Origin: Methylophilaceae bacterium
GTDB lineage: Bacteria > Pseudomonadota > Gammaproteobacteria > Burkholderiales > Methylophilaceae
Assembly: GCA_009926525.1 (NCBI GenBank)
Contig: RFOR01000009.1
Location: 1 to 12,093 of the forward strand
Direction of reading: 5' to 3'
DNA: 12,093 nucleotides
Part shown: positions 1 through 8,572 of the stretch, piece after piece
How the letters are laid out: every line of letters starts with the position of its first letter
Numbering within the stretch: position 1 is the stretch's first letter
The notes under the pieces: generated by a model
What the model saw: only the letters and a program-made list of their open reading frames with translations
Databases searched by the model: none
What the model was told of the DNA's origin: nothing
Position numbers and translations under genes: made by a program

Positions 1-26
1 TTTATAGCAATTAGATACTTGAAGAT

Positions 27-3000
27 CTATTTACCCAAAGGTCCTGAACTCTTATCTACCGGCGTTGATTTGCTATCCTTTTCTTGCGGATTGCTCCAAC
101 TGCCGACAATCTCATATTGTGTTTCAGCAATCTTATTGAGTGGATCTTTTAAGATTTTTTGCGCAATATAAGCTGCTGCCCCTACGGCAGGACCGCCAGC
201 AAAAGCAGCTAATGAAAGTGTGTCGCTAATAAAAGGTTTGACTTTAATGTATAGATGCTGAGTTTCTTTATCTAAATCGGTTTCACCCTTAATTTCCACT
301 TGGGCTGTTGGCCCGACCATTTTAAAGTTGTCGCTATACATAATGCCGCGTTCGATGTTGACATCAGCATTGATTTTGTCAAAAATAAACCCGCTGCTAA
401 ATAAATCTTTAAAGTCTAAAGTGAGTCTTCTTGGAAGGTTTTGCAGGCTAAGAATACTAAAAAGCCTCCCCACACCAGGTTCTACCTGAAGAATTTGTCC
501 CTTTTTAGCATCCAGATGCAAACTGCCTGAAAGATTAGGAATGTCGAACTCATGAGGGCTTCCCGACCATTTTAATTGCCCTGTAATTTCTGCTGAGCCA
601 CCTTTAATCATATCTCCAATATCGAGACGCTTGAGGGCTCTGCCCATATCGTTAATTTCCCAGTTGAAACGCAACCTAGTATTTGGACGATTTTTCCAGT
701 TATTCCACTCGCCATTCGCATTAATGACACCATCTGCAGAAGTGAGGCGAAGTTTGTCTATGCCCCAATTACCTAATTGTTCTTTTGCTTGTAGTTCTAA
801 ACGTCCAAACTTTTTCTTGCCGATCTCAAAGTTGTCAGCGGTAATGTCCAGCGCAGGGTATTTAAGATTAAGTTGTTTCACAACAGGATGGGTTGGTGAT
901 TTTGCAGCGTCGGGTGTAGGCGATGGAAAAATCAAATTGGCAAGATTGCCGCTAAGCTTGCCGTTGCCATCTTGGCTCCATTTTAAATCCCCAGTCACTT
1001 CATCGCTTTTTAGGTTCATGATCCACGTATTATCAGTCGACCTTGCATTTAGTTTAAGCGCGTTAATACGCCTATCAAAAATATCTAAATGTTGCGTTGT
1101 TAGTTCAATACGGTTAATTGCAACATGGCTGCTTGCGTTGCTACCTGCTGATTTATCTAATTGCGCCAACCACTCGTCGATGTCTAAGTTTTCAAGGTTT
1201 GCACGAAGGGAAAGACCCTTTTGACTTGCGGTCTCTGGCGCAACATTGATGCCAATATCCCCTTTGTCAATTTTAGTAATACCATTTTGAGACGTGCGGA
1301 TTAGTTTTGCGTTAATGCTTTGCCCAAGGCTTACCTTAATCGCATCTTGCGTTGCGCTGATGGGTTTTTTCTCAATTAGCAAAGGCATTGCCTCAGTGAT
1401 TGATTTGCCAAGAGGGGCAGGTAGTTTTGAGCTGAGACCTACCAAGCTTGAGTGTATAGAGACTTCAGATTGACTATTTTGGATTTTCGCTTTGGCAACC
1501 CACTCAGTGCTTCCAGAAATCGTGCTCGGCAAAAGATTGTCAAATGACTTTTTCAAGCCTGCATCTGTTAATCGACCATGCGCCGAAATCTGGATCGCAT
1601 GATTTTTATCGGTGTTGACACTAAAGACTGCTGGCGCACCGTATGCCCATGTATTGATGTTATTGGCATTGATGGACGATTCAGTGAACTCTATTGTGCC
1701 ATTGAGCTTAGTGAGCTCAGGTATGCTCTCACTTAGCATACTGCCGTTGCTAATAAGGTAAGTCCCTTTCACTTTTGTTTCGGCACTATGGTTAAGCGGA
1801 ATATGTAAATTAAGATTCAGTTTGCCATTACCAGTTGTTTTTAGTGTTTCGGTAAAGCCACTGGCTAATTTTGCGATAGGACTTGCGTTAAGAAATTTAA
1901 CACCCTCACTGACTGGGCTTTGTAACTCACCCACAATATCAAGCATATTCTCGTCAGCTTCTAAATCTGGAATCGTAATTTTTGCTTTTTTAATTTGATT
2001 GCCAAGCAAATGGCCAGCGCTCGCGTTTAACTCCATACGTTTGCCTTCAAATAGCATAGCAAGATTGACCCCCTCAACTTTAGGCCAGCCTTCGGAGTAA
2101 TCCAGCACGGCATCTTTGAGATTGGCAGTCACTTTTAAGATGCCTTTTTTACCATCACTAAATGGATAGTCTTTTAGATCGCCTTTGATACGCACATTCA
2201 CATCCTCACCACGACCTGACAATATCGAATTATCAAGCCAGTCGACGGTATCTTTGCTGAGTCTGTTTGGATAATAGAAACGACCGTATTTAAGATCGAC
2301 ATGACTTACATGTCCTGTAAGATCCAATATCTGCTTTTGCGCGCCATCAGAACTAAAGCTCGCCTCTAGTTCAGCATCTAGGTGCTCGTTTTTCAGGGCT
2401 AAGCGCTTCACATCTAGCGACAAGTTTTTGTTGTTGATTTTCCATTCCACTTCGCCAGCTAACTGGTCAGCAGGTAAGGTCCAGCGAAGTACTGGCGTAA
2501 AATTGAGCGTCGCAGCGCTTGAGTCTAAAGTCAGCTTGCCTTGGCTTTGGTCTATGTCAATTTTGCCAGAGAGGTTGGTGAACCCTGGCAATGAGTATTT
2601 GGTGTAGGGGAGAAGGCTCAAGTGCAAAAAGTCTGCGCTTAAGGCATATTTTGGCAGTGTTTCACCTTTGCTTTGCCAAGCTAGGTGAAGATTATTAAGC
2701 TTGCCAAGCGGCGCTGTCTCCTCAATTGCTTTGGCGACATTGGCAGGTAAGGTAAAGTATGGCGTCAGTTTGTTGAGGGTTTCGAGCTGAATTTCGTCAA
2801 GTAGCACATCGCCTTCAATGATTTTTTCTTGCTTGATGGTGCGCTCCCTAATAGAGAATTTACCACTGCGCATATTCAAATCGTCGGAAGTGACAATCTT
2901 GATGCCTTCACCTTGAATTTCTTTGCCATCAGCATGACGTATCCATTTAAGGTGGCCAGCGATGCGATTAAAACTATTTTCAACCCCGTTATACGGAAGT

Positions 3001-3863
3001 CGTGTAACAACCTTGTTAAAAGCAACATCCGTAGAAAAGCTATCGACTTGATTGTCTGAAAAATCTACCCAAAGTTGTGCCGCCCCTTGGCCTTCGCGCA
3101 AGTCGAACGGATAATCTAACCAATTACGCCAAGCCGCGATATCTGTGCCTTCAACTTTGGCATACAAGGTGCCATGCCATTGCTCTATCTTGCCTACATC
3201 ATTACCGAATACTTTTCCGCGAATATCGATGGGCTTTGAACTCCCGGCAGATGGCGTTGCGCTAATGCTAAATTCATGGCGTCCACGCAGGCTATCCCAT
3301 GCCGGGTTTTCAAGTTGCAAATTGAGCTTGTCTAAGTTCAAAGCGGGCGCGCCGCGCATATCGTCCTGCCAAACAATATTGGCATCGATAACATTGACCT
3401 TGCCTTGGCTTAGCAACCAATTAGGAAACGCTGGCTTGGATGGGCCGCTCATAGAAACGCCAGCGACATAAATAGTGCCATCCTTTTCACGACGTATCGT
3501 AAGTTCTGGTTGATAGATAGAGAATGAAGCAAGACGTGGTGAAAATAATGGAATGCTGGTCCATGAAAGACTGCCTTCGATATGTCCCAAGCTAAGTGCG
3601 ACGCGGTTTTGTTGGTCGTAAATATCGACATTAAAAACTGATATGTGAGGGTTTAGGCCATCCCAGTTTGCGTAAATATTGCCGATGATGACTTTTTGGC
3701 CAAGCACTTGAGACAAGCCTTGTACGATATTTGGTTTGTAATTATCAATGTGGGGTAGGACGAAGTATCGCAATACGATAATCGACAACAAGCCCAAGAA
3801 AACAAAGGTTCCTAGTGCAATGTAAGTGACTCGATAAGACCAGATAAGCGATTTTTTAATCAT
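27..3863 (-). CDS. yhdP: YhdP family AsmA-like envelope protein (TIGR02099/DUF3971 type)
   Basis: A 1278-residue protein, close to the roughly 1270 residues of E. coli YhdP. It starts with a short basic stretch (MIKK) and one hydrophobic segment at about residues 9-31, which fits an inner-membrane anchor with the rest in the periplasm. The body is rich in alternating beta-strand patterns, as expected for the long grooved AsmA/TamB-like fold. Around residues 808-822 it carries the family-typical GLSSKLPAPLGK stretch. The C-terminal part (about 1000-1250) resembles the AsmA-like C-terminal domain, with a Gly/Ala-rich segment (AFAGGPAVGAAAYIAQ) near the end. In E. coli, YhdP acts with TamB and YdbH in phospholipid transport to the outer membrane; the same role here is inferred. 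The ATG start has no evident Shine-Dalgarno sequence in the AT-rich leader. The stop is TAG at 27-29. The gene reads away from yheS. Confidence 0.93.
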   Translation of the reverse strand: MIKKSLIWSYRVTYIALGTFVFLGLLSIIVLRYFVLPHIDNYKPNIVQGLSQVLGQKVIIGNIYANWDGLNPHISVFNVDIYDQQNRVALSLGHIEGSLSWTSIPLFSPRLASFSIYQPELTIRREKDGTIYVAGVSMSGPSKPAFPNWLLSQGKVNVIDANIVWQDDMRGAPALNLDKLNLQLENPAWDSLRGRHEFSISATPSAGSSKPIDIRGKVFGNDVGKIEQWHGTLYAKVEGTDIAAWRNWLDYPFDLREGQGAAQLWVDFSDNQVDSFSTDVAFNKVVTRLPYNGVENSFNRIAGHLKWIRHADGKEIQGEGIKIVTSDDLNMRSGKFSIRERTIKQEKIIEGDVLLDEIQLETLNKLTPYFTLPANVAKAIEETAPLGKLNNLHLAWQSKGETLPKYALSADFLHLSLLPYTKYSLPGFTNLSGKIDIDQSQGKLTLDSSAATLNFTPVLRWTLPADQLAGEVEWKINNKNLSLDVKRLALKNEHLDAELEASFSSDGAQKQILDLTGHVSHVDLKYGRFYYPNRLSKDTVDWLDNSILSGRGEDVNVRIKGDLKDYPFSDGKKGILKVTANLKDAVLDYSEGWPKVEGVNLAMLFEGKRMELNASAGHLLGNQIKKAKITIPDLEADENMLDIVGELQSPVSEGVKFLNASPIAKLASGFTETLKTTGNGKLNLNLHIPLNHSAETKVKGTYLISNGSMLSESIPELTKLNGTIEFTESSINANNINTWAYGAPAVFSVNTDKNHAIQISAHGRLTDAGLKKSFDNLLPSTISGSTEWVAKAKIQNSQSEVSIHSSLVGLSSKLPAPLGKSITEAMPLLIEKKPISATQDAIKVSLGQSINAKLIRTSQNGITKIDKGDIGINVAPETASQKGLSLRANLENLDIDEWLAQLDKSAGSNASSHVAINRIELTTQHLDIFDRRINALKLNARSTDNTWIMNLKSDEVTGDLKWSQDGNGKLSGNLANLIFPSPTPDAAKSPTHPVVKQLNLKYPALDITADNFEIGKKKFGRLELQAKEQLGNWGIDKLRLTSADGVINANGEWNNWKNRPNTRLRFNWEINDMGRALKRLDIGDMIKGGSAEITGQLKWSGSPHEFDIPNLSGSLHLDAKKGQILQVEPGVGRLFSILSLQNLPRRLTLDFKDLFSSGFIFDKINADVNIERGIMYSDNFKMVGPTAQVEIKGETDLDKETQHLYIKVKPFISDTLSLAAFAGGPAVGAAAYIAQKILKDPLNKIAETQYEIVGSWSNPQEKDSKSTPVDKSSGPLGK

Positions 3864-3942
3864 TAATTTATATTTTAATTGTTTTTGAATACAAGGCTAG
3901 ATAAGTTGCGTTGCTAGTCTTTTTATCCGTAGGTTTTATTCT

Positions 3943-3970
3943 ACTATATGCAGGATTTTCTATCTGTTAC
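3943..3970 (-). promoter_or_regulatory. Candidate sigma70-type promoter for yhdP
   Basis: On the minus strand, GTAACA (complement of 3965-3970) lies 16 bases before TATAGT (complement of 3943-3948). These match the -35 and -10 consensus at 4 of 6 and 5 of 6 positions. Transcription would begin near 3936, giving a leader of about 70 bases before the yhdP ATG. This rests on hexamer matching by eye in AT-rich DNA, where chance matches are frequent. Confidence 0.3.
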
Positions 3971-4040
3971 TTATCGTACAAACAAGTAATGATGTGGCCT
4001 TAACTTGCTTTAGAATAACGCCTTTGTTAAAAGATGGCTG

Positions 4041-4075
4041 ACGTGAGGCGAAAAGATTCACGTTAAAGAGAAAGG
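4041..4075 (+). promoter_or_regulatory. Leader inverted repeat and ribosome binding site of yheS
   Basis: ACGTGA (4041-4046) and TCACGT (4058-4063) form a perfect 6-bp inverted repeat with an 11-base loop, just ahead of the Shine-Dalgarno AAAGG (4071-4075). The spacing from AAAGG to the TTG start at 4081 is 5 bases, which supports that non-ATG start. The repeat could be an RNA hairpin in the leader or an operator. Neither function is shown by the sequence alone. Confidence 0.4.
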
Positions 4076-4080
4076 TAAGT

Positions 4081-5991
4081 TTGATTCAATTCAAAAATCT
4101 CACGTTAACGCGTGGTGTCAAGGTGCTGATCGAAGGGGCGTCATTTCAGCTTCATCCAGGCCATAAGGTTGGTTTGACTGGTGCAAATGGTGCCGGAAAA
4201 TCTAGTCTATTTGCTATGTTGCGTGGTGAATTGCATCCTGAGCATGGCGATTTAGAAATGCCGCCTAATTGGGTAATTGCCCATGTGGCGCAAGAAACGC
4301 CTGCTTTATCACAGGAGGCCATAGAATTTACCTTGGATGGTGACCTTGAGCTGCGTGCTATTGAGAGTGCTTTGGTTGAAGCGGAAGCCAAACATGAAGG
4401 CGAAAAAATAGGCGAGTTACATGCACGCTTTAGTGAAATTGGCGGTTATTCAGCCCGTGCAAGAGCGGCTGAATTATTGGATGGTTTAGGATTTAAAAAT
4501 GCAGATTTAAGTCGCCCAGTGTCTGACTTTTCAGGTGGTTGGCGAGTGCGTTTAAATTTAGCGCGCGCCTTAATGTGTCGCTCAGACTTGCTCTTGCTTG
4601 ATGAACCGACCAACCATCTGGATTTAGATGCTGTGATTTGGCTTGAAACCTGGCTTAAGGACTATCGCGGTACGTTGGTACTCATTTCGCATGACCGAGA
4701 TTTCTTGGATGCGATTGTCAATCACATTGCGCATATTGAGCAACAACACCTCACGCTTTACAAAGGTGGCTATTCCGACTTCGAGCGTCAACGTGCTGAA
4801 CGCTTGGCGCAGCAACAATCAATGTACGAGCGTCAACAGCGCAATGTTGCGCATTTGCAAAGCTATATTGAACGCTTCCGCGCTAAAGCCACTAAAGCCC
4901 GTCAGGCGCAAAGCCGCATTAAAGCACTTGAGCGCATGGAAATGATTTCAGCCGCGCATATTGATACACCATTTGATTTTAGCTTTAGAGAAATGCAAAG
5001 CGTGCCAGATCCATTGCTGGTGCTTGATGATGTTAGCGTAGGTTATGGTGATACTGCCATTCTTAGCAAAATAGAGTTGGCTTTGCGTCCAGGTGAGCGA
5101 CTTGGTTTGCTAGGGCGTAATGGCGCAGGTAAATCAACATTGATTAAGCTACTCGCTTGCGAACTTGCCATGAAGTCTGGCAAACGGGTTGAAGGCAAAG
5201 ATTTAAAAATAGGTTACTTTGCTCAGCACCAGCTTGAGCAACTGCGTCTTGATGAGTCACCACTTGAGCACATGCAAATGCTAGACCCTGAAACGCGCGA
5301 ACAAGAGCATCGTAATTATTTGGGCGGTTTTGACTTTAAGGGTGACATGGCAAGCTCGCCATGTGGGCCTTTTTCTGGCGGTGAAAAGTCTCGATTGGCT
5401 TTGGCCTTGCTCATTTGGACGCGCCCAAATTTACTATTGCTGGATGAGCCGACCAACCATCTGGACCTGGAAATGCGCCACGCACTTACGCTTGCTTTGC
5501 AAGAGTATGAAGGCGGCGTGGTGATTGTGTCGCATGATAGAGCTATGCTTAGAGCCACTTGCGATAAATTTATGTTGGTAGCCCATGGCAAAGCCGAAGT
5601 GTTTGATGGCGACTTGGATGATTACAAAGATTGGCTCAATGCGCAAAAGTTGGCGGACAAACAAAGTTTGGAGTCAAGCAAAGAAGTGTCAGCGTCATCA
5701 AACAAAATTGAGCGTGCACAAAGCAAAGCCGATAGGCAAGCACGTATTGCTGAGCGGCGTCCGCTGCTGAAAGAAACCGAACAGATTGAAGCCAATATGG
5801 CAAAGTGGGAGCTAGACAAAACCGCTTTGGATAACCAGTTGACAGAGCCAGATTTATATAGCCAAAGCGATAAAAGCATTTTGCAAGATTTGCTTAAACG
5901 CCAAGCTGAGCTGGTTCAGCAAATAGAAACAGCAGAGATGCGCTGGCTAGAGCTCCAAGAAATGCTCGAAGCGTTGCCAGCCTTTCAATAA
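4081..5991 (+). CDS. yheS: ABC-F family ATPase, YheS type
   Basis: A 636-residue soluble protein with two ATP-binding domains and no membrane segment, as in the ABC-F family that acts on ribosomes. Domain 1 has Walker A GANGAGKS (34-41), signature SGGWR (151-155), Walker B ending in D174-E175 and the H-loop SHDRD (203-207). A charged interdomain linker follows (about 230-300, with RFRAKATKARQAQSRIK). Domain 2 has GRNGAGKS (345-352), SGGEK (432-436), D455-E456 and SHDR (484-487). All catalytic motifs look intact. The charged tail (about 525-630) looks like a coiled coil. Length and sequence resemble E. coli YheS (637 residues) more closely than Uup, EttA or YbiT. The start is TTG, supported by AAAGG five bases upstream and by homologues beginning at the same place. 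It is probably cotranscribed with the next gene. The cellular role is inferred from the family. Confidence 0.93.
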   Translation: MIQFKNLTLTRGVKVLIEGASFQLHPGHKVGLTGANGAGKSSLFAMLRGELHPEHGDLEMPPNWVIAHVAQETPALSQEAIEFTLDGDLELRAIESALVEAEAKHEGEKIGELHARFSEIGGYSARARAAELLDGLGFKNADLSRPVSDFSGGWRVRLNLARALMCRSDLLLLDEPTNHLDLDAVIWLETWLKDYRGTLVLISHDRDFLDAIVNHIAHIEQQHLTLYKGGYSDFERQRAERLAQQQSMYERQQRNVAHLQSYIERFRAKATKARQAQSRIKALERMEMISAAHIDTPFDFSFREMQSVPDPLLVLDDVSVGYGDTAILSKIELALRPGERLGLLGRNGAGKSTLIKLLACELAMKSGKRVEGKDLKIGYFAQHQLEQLRLDESPLEHMQMLDPETREQEHRNYLGGFDFKGDMASSPCGPFSGGEKSRLALALLIWTRPNLLLLDEPTNHLDLEMRHALTLALQEYEGGVVIVSHDRAMLRATCDKFMLVAHGKAEVFDGDLDDYKDWLNAQKLADKQSLESSKEVSASSNKIERAQSKADRQARIAERRPLLKETEQIEANMAKWELDKTALDNQLTEPDLYSQSDKSILQDLLKRQAELVQQIETAEMRWLELQEMLEALPAFQ

Positions 5992-6020
5992 ACAACTTAA
6001 TCTAAAAGTGAGAAATCAGC

Positions 6021-6587
6021 ATGGCTGAAAATAACCAATATTCTAAAAACTTAAGCTTACTGCACGCACTTTGTTTGGCAGAGGGAATCACAGAGCAAGA
6101 TGCTCCGCTGAGTAGTAATTTGGATGATTATGATCCTGTAAAAGCCGCAAGTTACTTGGCGTGTTACATCACTGCCAAAGCCATTAAAGAAGCTTCGCGT
6201 TCGCCAGCCGATGAGCGTTATGACAACTTCGATATGCTCAGCGTTTATCAAGCATTTGCTCTAATGGTTTACGCTTATTTGGTCTTGCCACTGGGTGCTG
6301 AGGATGTGGTGGCAGATTTAGAGCAAGACCAAATCGTGATTGCTAAATCCCTTTTTGCAGAACTGACCAACGAAGAGCTCGCTGATATTGTGGAATCTGG
6401 CATGCGTAAATTCCACTTGATTGGCGATGCGGATGCTGAACATTGGACGCATTTCCGTGAAGATTTTGATAAGGCGGTGATTGCTTTCTTGGTGGCTGGT
6501 ACTGATGACGCGGCGCCGTTTGAGAAAGAAGAGTTGATACCTGTTTTGGGTGCTTTTTTGAGTATGCTGTGTGAGGCGTTTGCGTAA
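6021..6587 (+). CDS. Uncharacterised acidic 188-residue protein downstream of yheS
   Basis: I do not recognise this protein. It reads as a complete, intact gene: ATG start, a purine-rich AAGTGAG (6006-6012) about 8 bases upstream, and a TAA stop. It is strongly acidic, with many Asp and Glu residues, and its pattern suggests mostly alpha helix. Residues about 70-90 (VYQAFALMVYAYLVLPLGAE) and the last 20 residues are hydrophobic, more like buried helices than membrane spans; there is no signal peptide. It contains a few cysteines (in LHALCLAEG, YLACYITA and SMLCEAFA) but no metal-binding cluster. It starts 29 bases after the ABC-F stop on the same strand, so cotranscription is likely. A link to translation through that neighbour is only a guess. 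It ends 10 bases short of the convergent ychJ-like gene. Confidence 0.85.
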   Translation: MAENNQYSKNLSLLHALCLAEGITEQDAPLSSNLDDYDPVKAASYLACYITAKAIKEASRSPADERYDNFDMLSVYQAFALMVYAYLVLPLGAEDVVADLEQDQIVIAKSLFAELTNEELADIVESGMRKFHLIGDADAEHWTHFREDFDKAVIAFLVAGTDDAAPFEKEELIPVLGAFLSMLCEAFA

Positions 6588-6597
6588 CTATTTTTCG

Positions 6598-7011
6598 TTA
6601 GGCTTGATATTCGCCGTCCACATAATACCAGCGTCTAGCAATGCGTCTAAATTGGCTAATTTCATGGAGTTTTTCGGCTTTACCATTTTCCTTGTAGGTG
6701 GCAATAAACTCGACAATGGCTTGCTCCTCGTTAGGCTCAAAGCGCTTTACTTTTAGCCCCAGCCATTTTGTACGGTCGTTAGCTAAGTTCAGGTATTTGG
6801 GTCGAGTGTTCGGGTGCCAAGTATTGAGTAAATATTCCTCTAAGCCCAAAGCATATGCGCTATAACGAGAACGCATCAGCTTTTCAGCATTAGGTGCGTC
6901 AGTACTCAGGTGATAGGGCTCGCAGCAATCTTGATAAAGCGAGCCGCTATCGCAGGGGCAATCAATTTTAATAACGGGCTTAGGCAATTTCGCGCGTTTC
7001 TTTAAATTCAA
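6598..7011 (-). CDS. ychJ: YchJ family protein with one N-terminal SEC-C zinc motif
   Basis: A 137-residue YchJ/UPF0225-type protein. Near its N-terminus is the cysteine motif C18-P-C20-x8-C29-C30, the SEC-C zinc-binding pattern. It is followed by the family stretch [12 protein letters not shown] (about 45-56) and TWHP. The C-terminal half resembles an NTF2-like fold and ends [11 protein letters not shown]. coli YchJ carries a second SEC-C motif at its C-terminus, which is absent here. The molecular function of the family is unknown. The start is uncertain. The longest frame begins with TTG at 7011 and overlaps prfC by 32 bases; a TTG at 6987 would leave only an 8-base overlap and a 129-residue protein beginning nearer the cysteine motif, as in E. 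coli. Neither has a strong Shine-Dalgarno. The overlap points to cotranscription and translational coupling with prfC. Confidence 0.87.
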   Translation of the reverse strand: MNLKKRAKLPKPVIKIDCPCDSGSLYQDCCEPYHLSTDAPNAEKLMRSRYSAYALGLEEYLLNTWHPNTRPKYLNLANDRTKWLGLKVKRFEPNEEQAIVEFIATYKENGKAEKLHEISQFRRIARRWYYVDGEYQA

Positions 7012-8554
7012 TCTCTGGGTAACGCTCTTGAGCCATTTGTAAATTCACGCGATTTGGCGCGAGATACACATAATCATCCGCACTATCTAGACCCACGTTA
7101 AAGCCATATTTATCAGCGATTGCTTTTAGATCAGCGTCGCTGCCTTTTAGCCAGCGCGCAGTGTGGCAGTCATAAGGCTCAAATATCATGTCAACGCCGT
7201 ACTCATGCTCAAGGCGGTGTGCCACTACATCAAACTGCAAGATGCCCACTGCACCCAAAATCAAGTCGTTAGAAAGTAGCGGGCGGAATAATTGGGCAGC
7301 GCCTTCTTCGGATAGTTGCTTGAGGCCGATTTGTAACTGCTTCATCTTCATCGGGTTTTTAATACGTGCGCGGCGAAAAAACTCTGGCGCAAACGAAGGG
7401 ATTCCAATGAATTTTAAGTTTTCACTTTCAGTGAAAGTGTCGCCGAGTTTAATGGTGCCGTGGTTAGGAATGCCGATAATGTCGCCAGAGTATGCTTCAT
7501 CCATGGTGGTGCGATCTTGCGCCATAAAGGTTATGGCGTTATTGACGGAGATTTGTTTACCAGTTGCGACTTGTTTAATTTTCATGCCACGTTCAAAGCG
7601 GCCTGAACATACACGCAAGAACGCAATACGGTCCCGGTGTTTGGGGTCCATGTTAGCTTGAATCTTGAACACAAAACCGGAAAATTTCGCTTCATTCGGT
7701 GCCACTTCTCTTGTTGCAGTTTTGCGGGCTAATGGGGCAGGCGATAACTCAACCACGGCATCTAATAAAGATTGCACACCAAAGTTGTTAATACCTGAGC
7801 CAAAAAACACAGGGGTTTGTTTGCCGCTTAAGTAGCGTTCTTTATTAAAGGTGTTTGATGCGCCGCGGACTAACTCAATGTCAACACGCAGCTCTTCTGC
7901 TTGGCGACCAAGTAATTCGTCTAAACGAGGATTATCCAACCCCTCAATCACCTCGGATGTGCCTTTTTCAGCACGTGGATCAAAGAACGAAACCACGTCG
8001 TTGTATAGGTGATACACGCCGCGAAATCCCTTGCCCATGCCAATCGGCCAAGTCATCGGGGCACATTCCATGCCCAATGTAGATTCGATTTCATCTAATA
8101 ACTCAATCGGCGGACGGCTTTCACGGTCTAGTTTGTTGATGAAGGTGATAATTGGCGTGTCGCGCATACGGCAGACGTTAAGTAGCTTAATGGTTTGCGC
8201 TTCAACGCCGTTCACTGAGTCAATCACCATCACAGCTGAGTCCACTGCTGTTAATGTGCGGTAAGTATCTTCTGAAAAGTCATCATGGCCTGGGGTATCC
8301 AGCAAATTAATCATGTGTTCGCGGTATGGGAACTGCATCACAGATGATGTAACTGAAATGCCACGTTGCTTTTCTAGTTCCATCCAGTCAGATGTCGCAT
8401 GACGTGCGGCTTTTCGACCACGCACCTCACCCGCTACTTGAATCGCACCACCGAACCATAATAGTTTTTCGGTCAGCGTCGTTTTACCCGCATCAGGATG
8501 CGAAATAATGGCAAAGGTGCGACGGCGGGTAATTTCTTCTGGTAAGGATGACAT
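6980..8554 (-). CDS. prfC: Peptide chain release factor 3 (RF3)
   Basis: A translational GTPase that removes RF1 and RF2 from the ribosome after peptide release. From the ATG at 8554 it is 524 residues, against 529 in E. coli. The GTPase motifs are intact: G1 HPDAGKT (19-25), the switch region QRGIS (63-67), G3 DTPGH (86-90) and G4 NKLD (140-143). Downstream are the well-conserved domain II stretch [18 protein letters not shown] and the C-terminal [13 protein letters not shown] and [10 protein letters not shown] segments. These separate RF3 from EF-G and LepA. A TTG two codons upstream (8560) is an alternative start; neither start has a good Shine-Dalgarno, and I prefer the ATG. The 3' end overlaps the ychJ-like gene. 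The start lies only 18 bases from the T-run of the acs terminator, so prfC either has a promoter overlapping that terminator or depends on readthrough. Confidence 0.96.
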   Translation of the reverse strand: MSSLPEEITRRRTFAIISHPDAGKTTLTEKLLWFGGAIQVAGEVRGRKAARHATSDWMELEKQRGISVTSSVMQFPYREHMINLLDTPGHDDFSEDTYRTLTAVDSAVMVIDSVNGVEAQTIKLLNVCRMRDTPIITFINKLDRESRPPIELLDEIESTLGMECAPMTWPIGMGKGFRGVYHLYNDVVSFFDPRAEKGTSEVIEGLDNPRLDELLGRQAEELRVDIELVRGASNTFNKERYLSGKQTPVFFGSGINNFGVQSLLDAVVELSPAPLARKTATREVAPNEAKFSGFVFKIQANMDPKHRDRIAFLRVCSGRFERGMKIKQVATGKQISVNNAITFMAQDRTTMDEAYSGDIIGIPNHGTIKLGDTFTESENLKFIGIPSFAPEFFRRARIKNPMKMKQLQIGLKQLSEEGAAQLFRPLLSNDLILGAVGILQFDVVAHRLEHEYGVDMIFEPYDCHTARWLKGSDADLKAIADKYGFNVGLDSADDYVYLAPNRVNLQMAQERYPEIEFKETREIA

Positions 8555-8572
8555 GGCCAAAATCTAGATGCG

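Larger units (their letters stand above)
3864..4080. promoter_or_regulatory. Divergent intergenic region between yhdP and yheS
   Basis: This 217-bp stretch carries no convincing ORF and must hold the start signals of both flanking genes. It is AT-rich next to yhdP. The yheS side contains an inverted repeat (4041-4046 with 4058-4063) and the yheS ribosome binding site (AAAGG, 4071-4075). For yheS, the best -10-like hexamer I see is TAGAAT at 4011-4016, without a good -35 at normal spacing. A candidate yhdP promoter is listed separately. Confidence 0.6.

Noticed and set aside
631-1224. 197-codon plus-strand open frame opposite yhdP
   Set aside because: It lies wholly antisense to the intact yhdP coding sequence. 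Its translation has no recognisable family pattern, so it is a shadow frame.
5346-5363. 18-bp near-palindrome with CATGGC/GCCATG arms inside yheS
   Set aside because: It is imperfect, lies in coding sequence, and has no regulatory context.
6582-6603. Hairpin between the two convergent genes (6582-6588 with 6597-6603)
   Set aside because: The 7-bp stem has one mismatch and no T-run follows it on either strand; its T residues lie in the loop. It is too weak to call a terminator.
7188-7661. 157-codon plus-strand open frame opposite prfC
   Set aside because: It is antisense to strongly conserved RF3 sequence and has a composition typical of a complementary-strand shadow.
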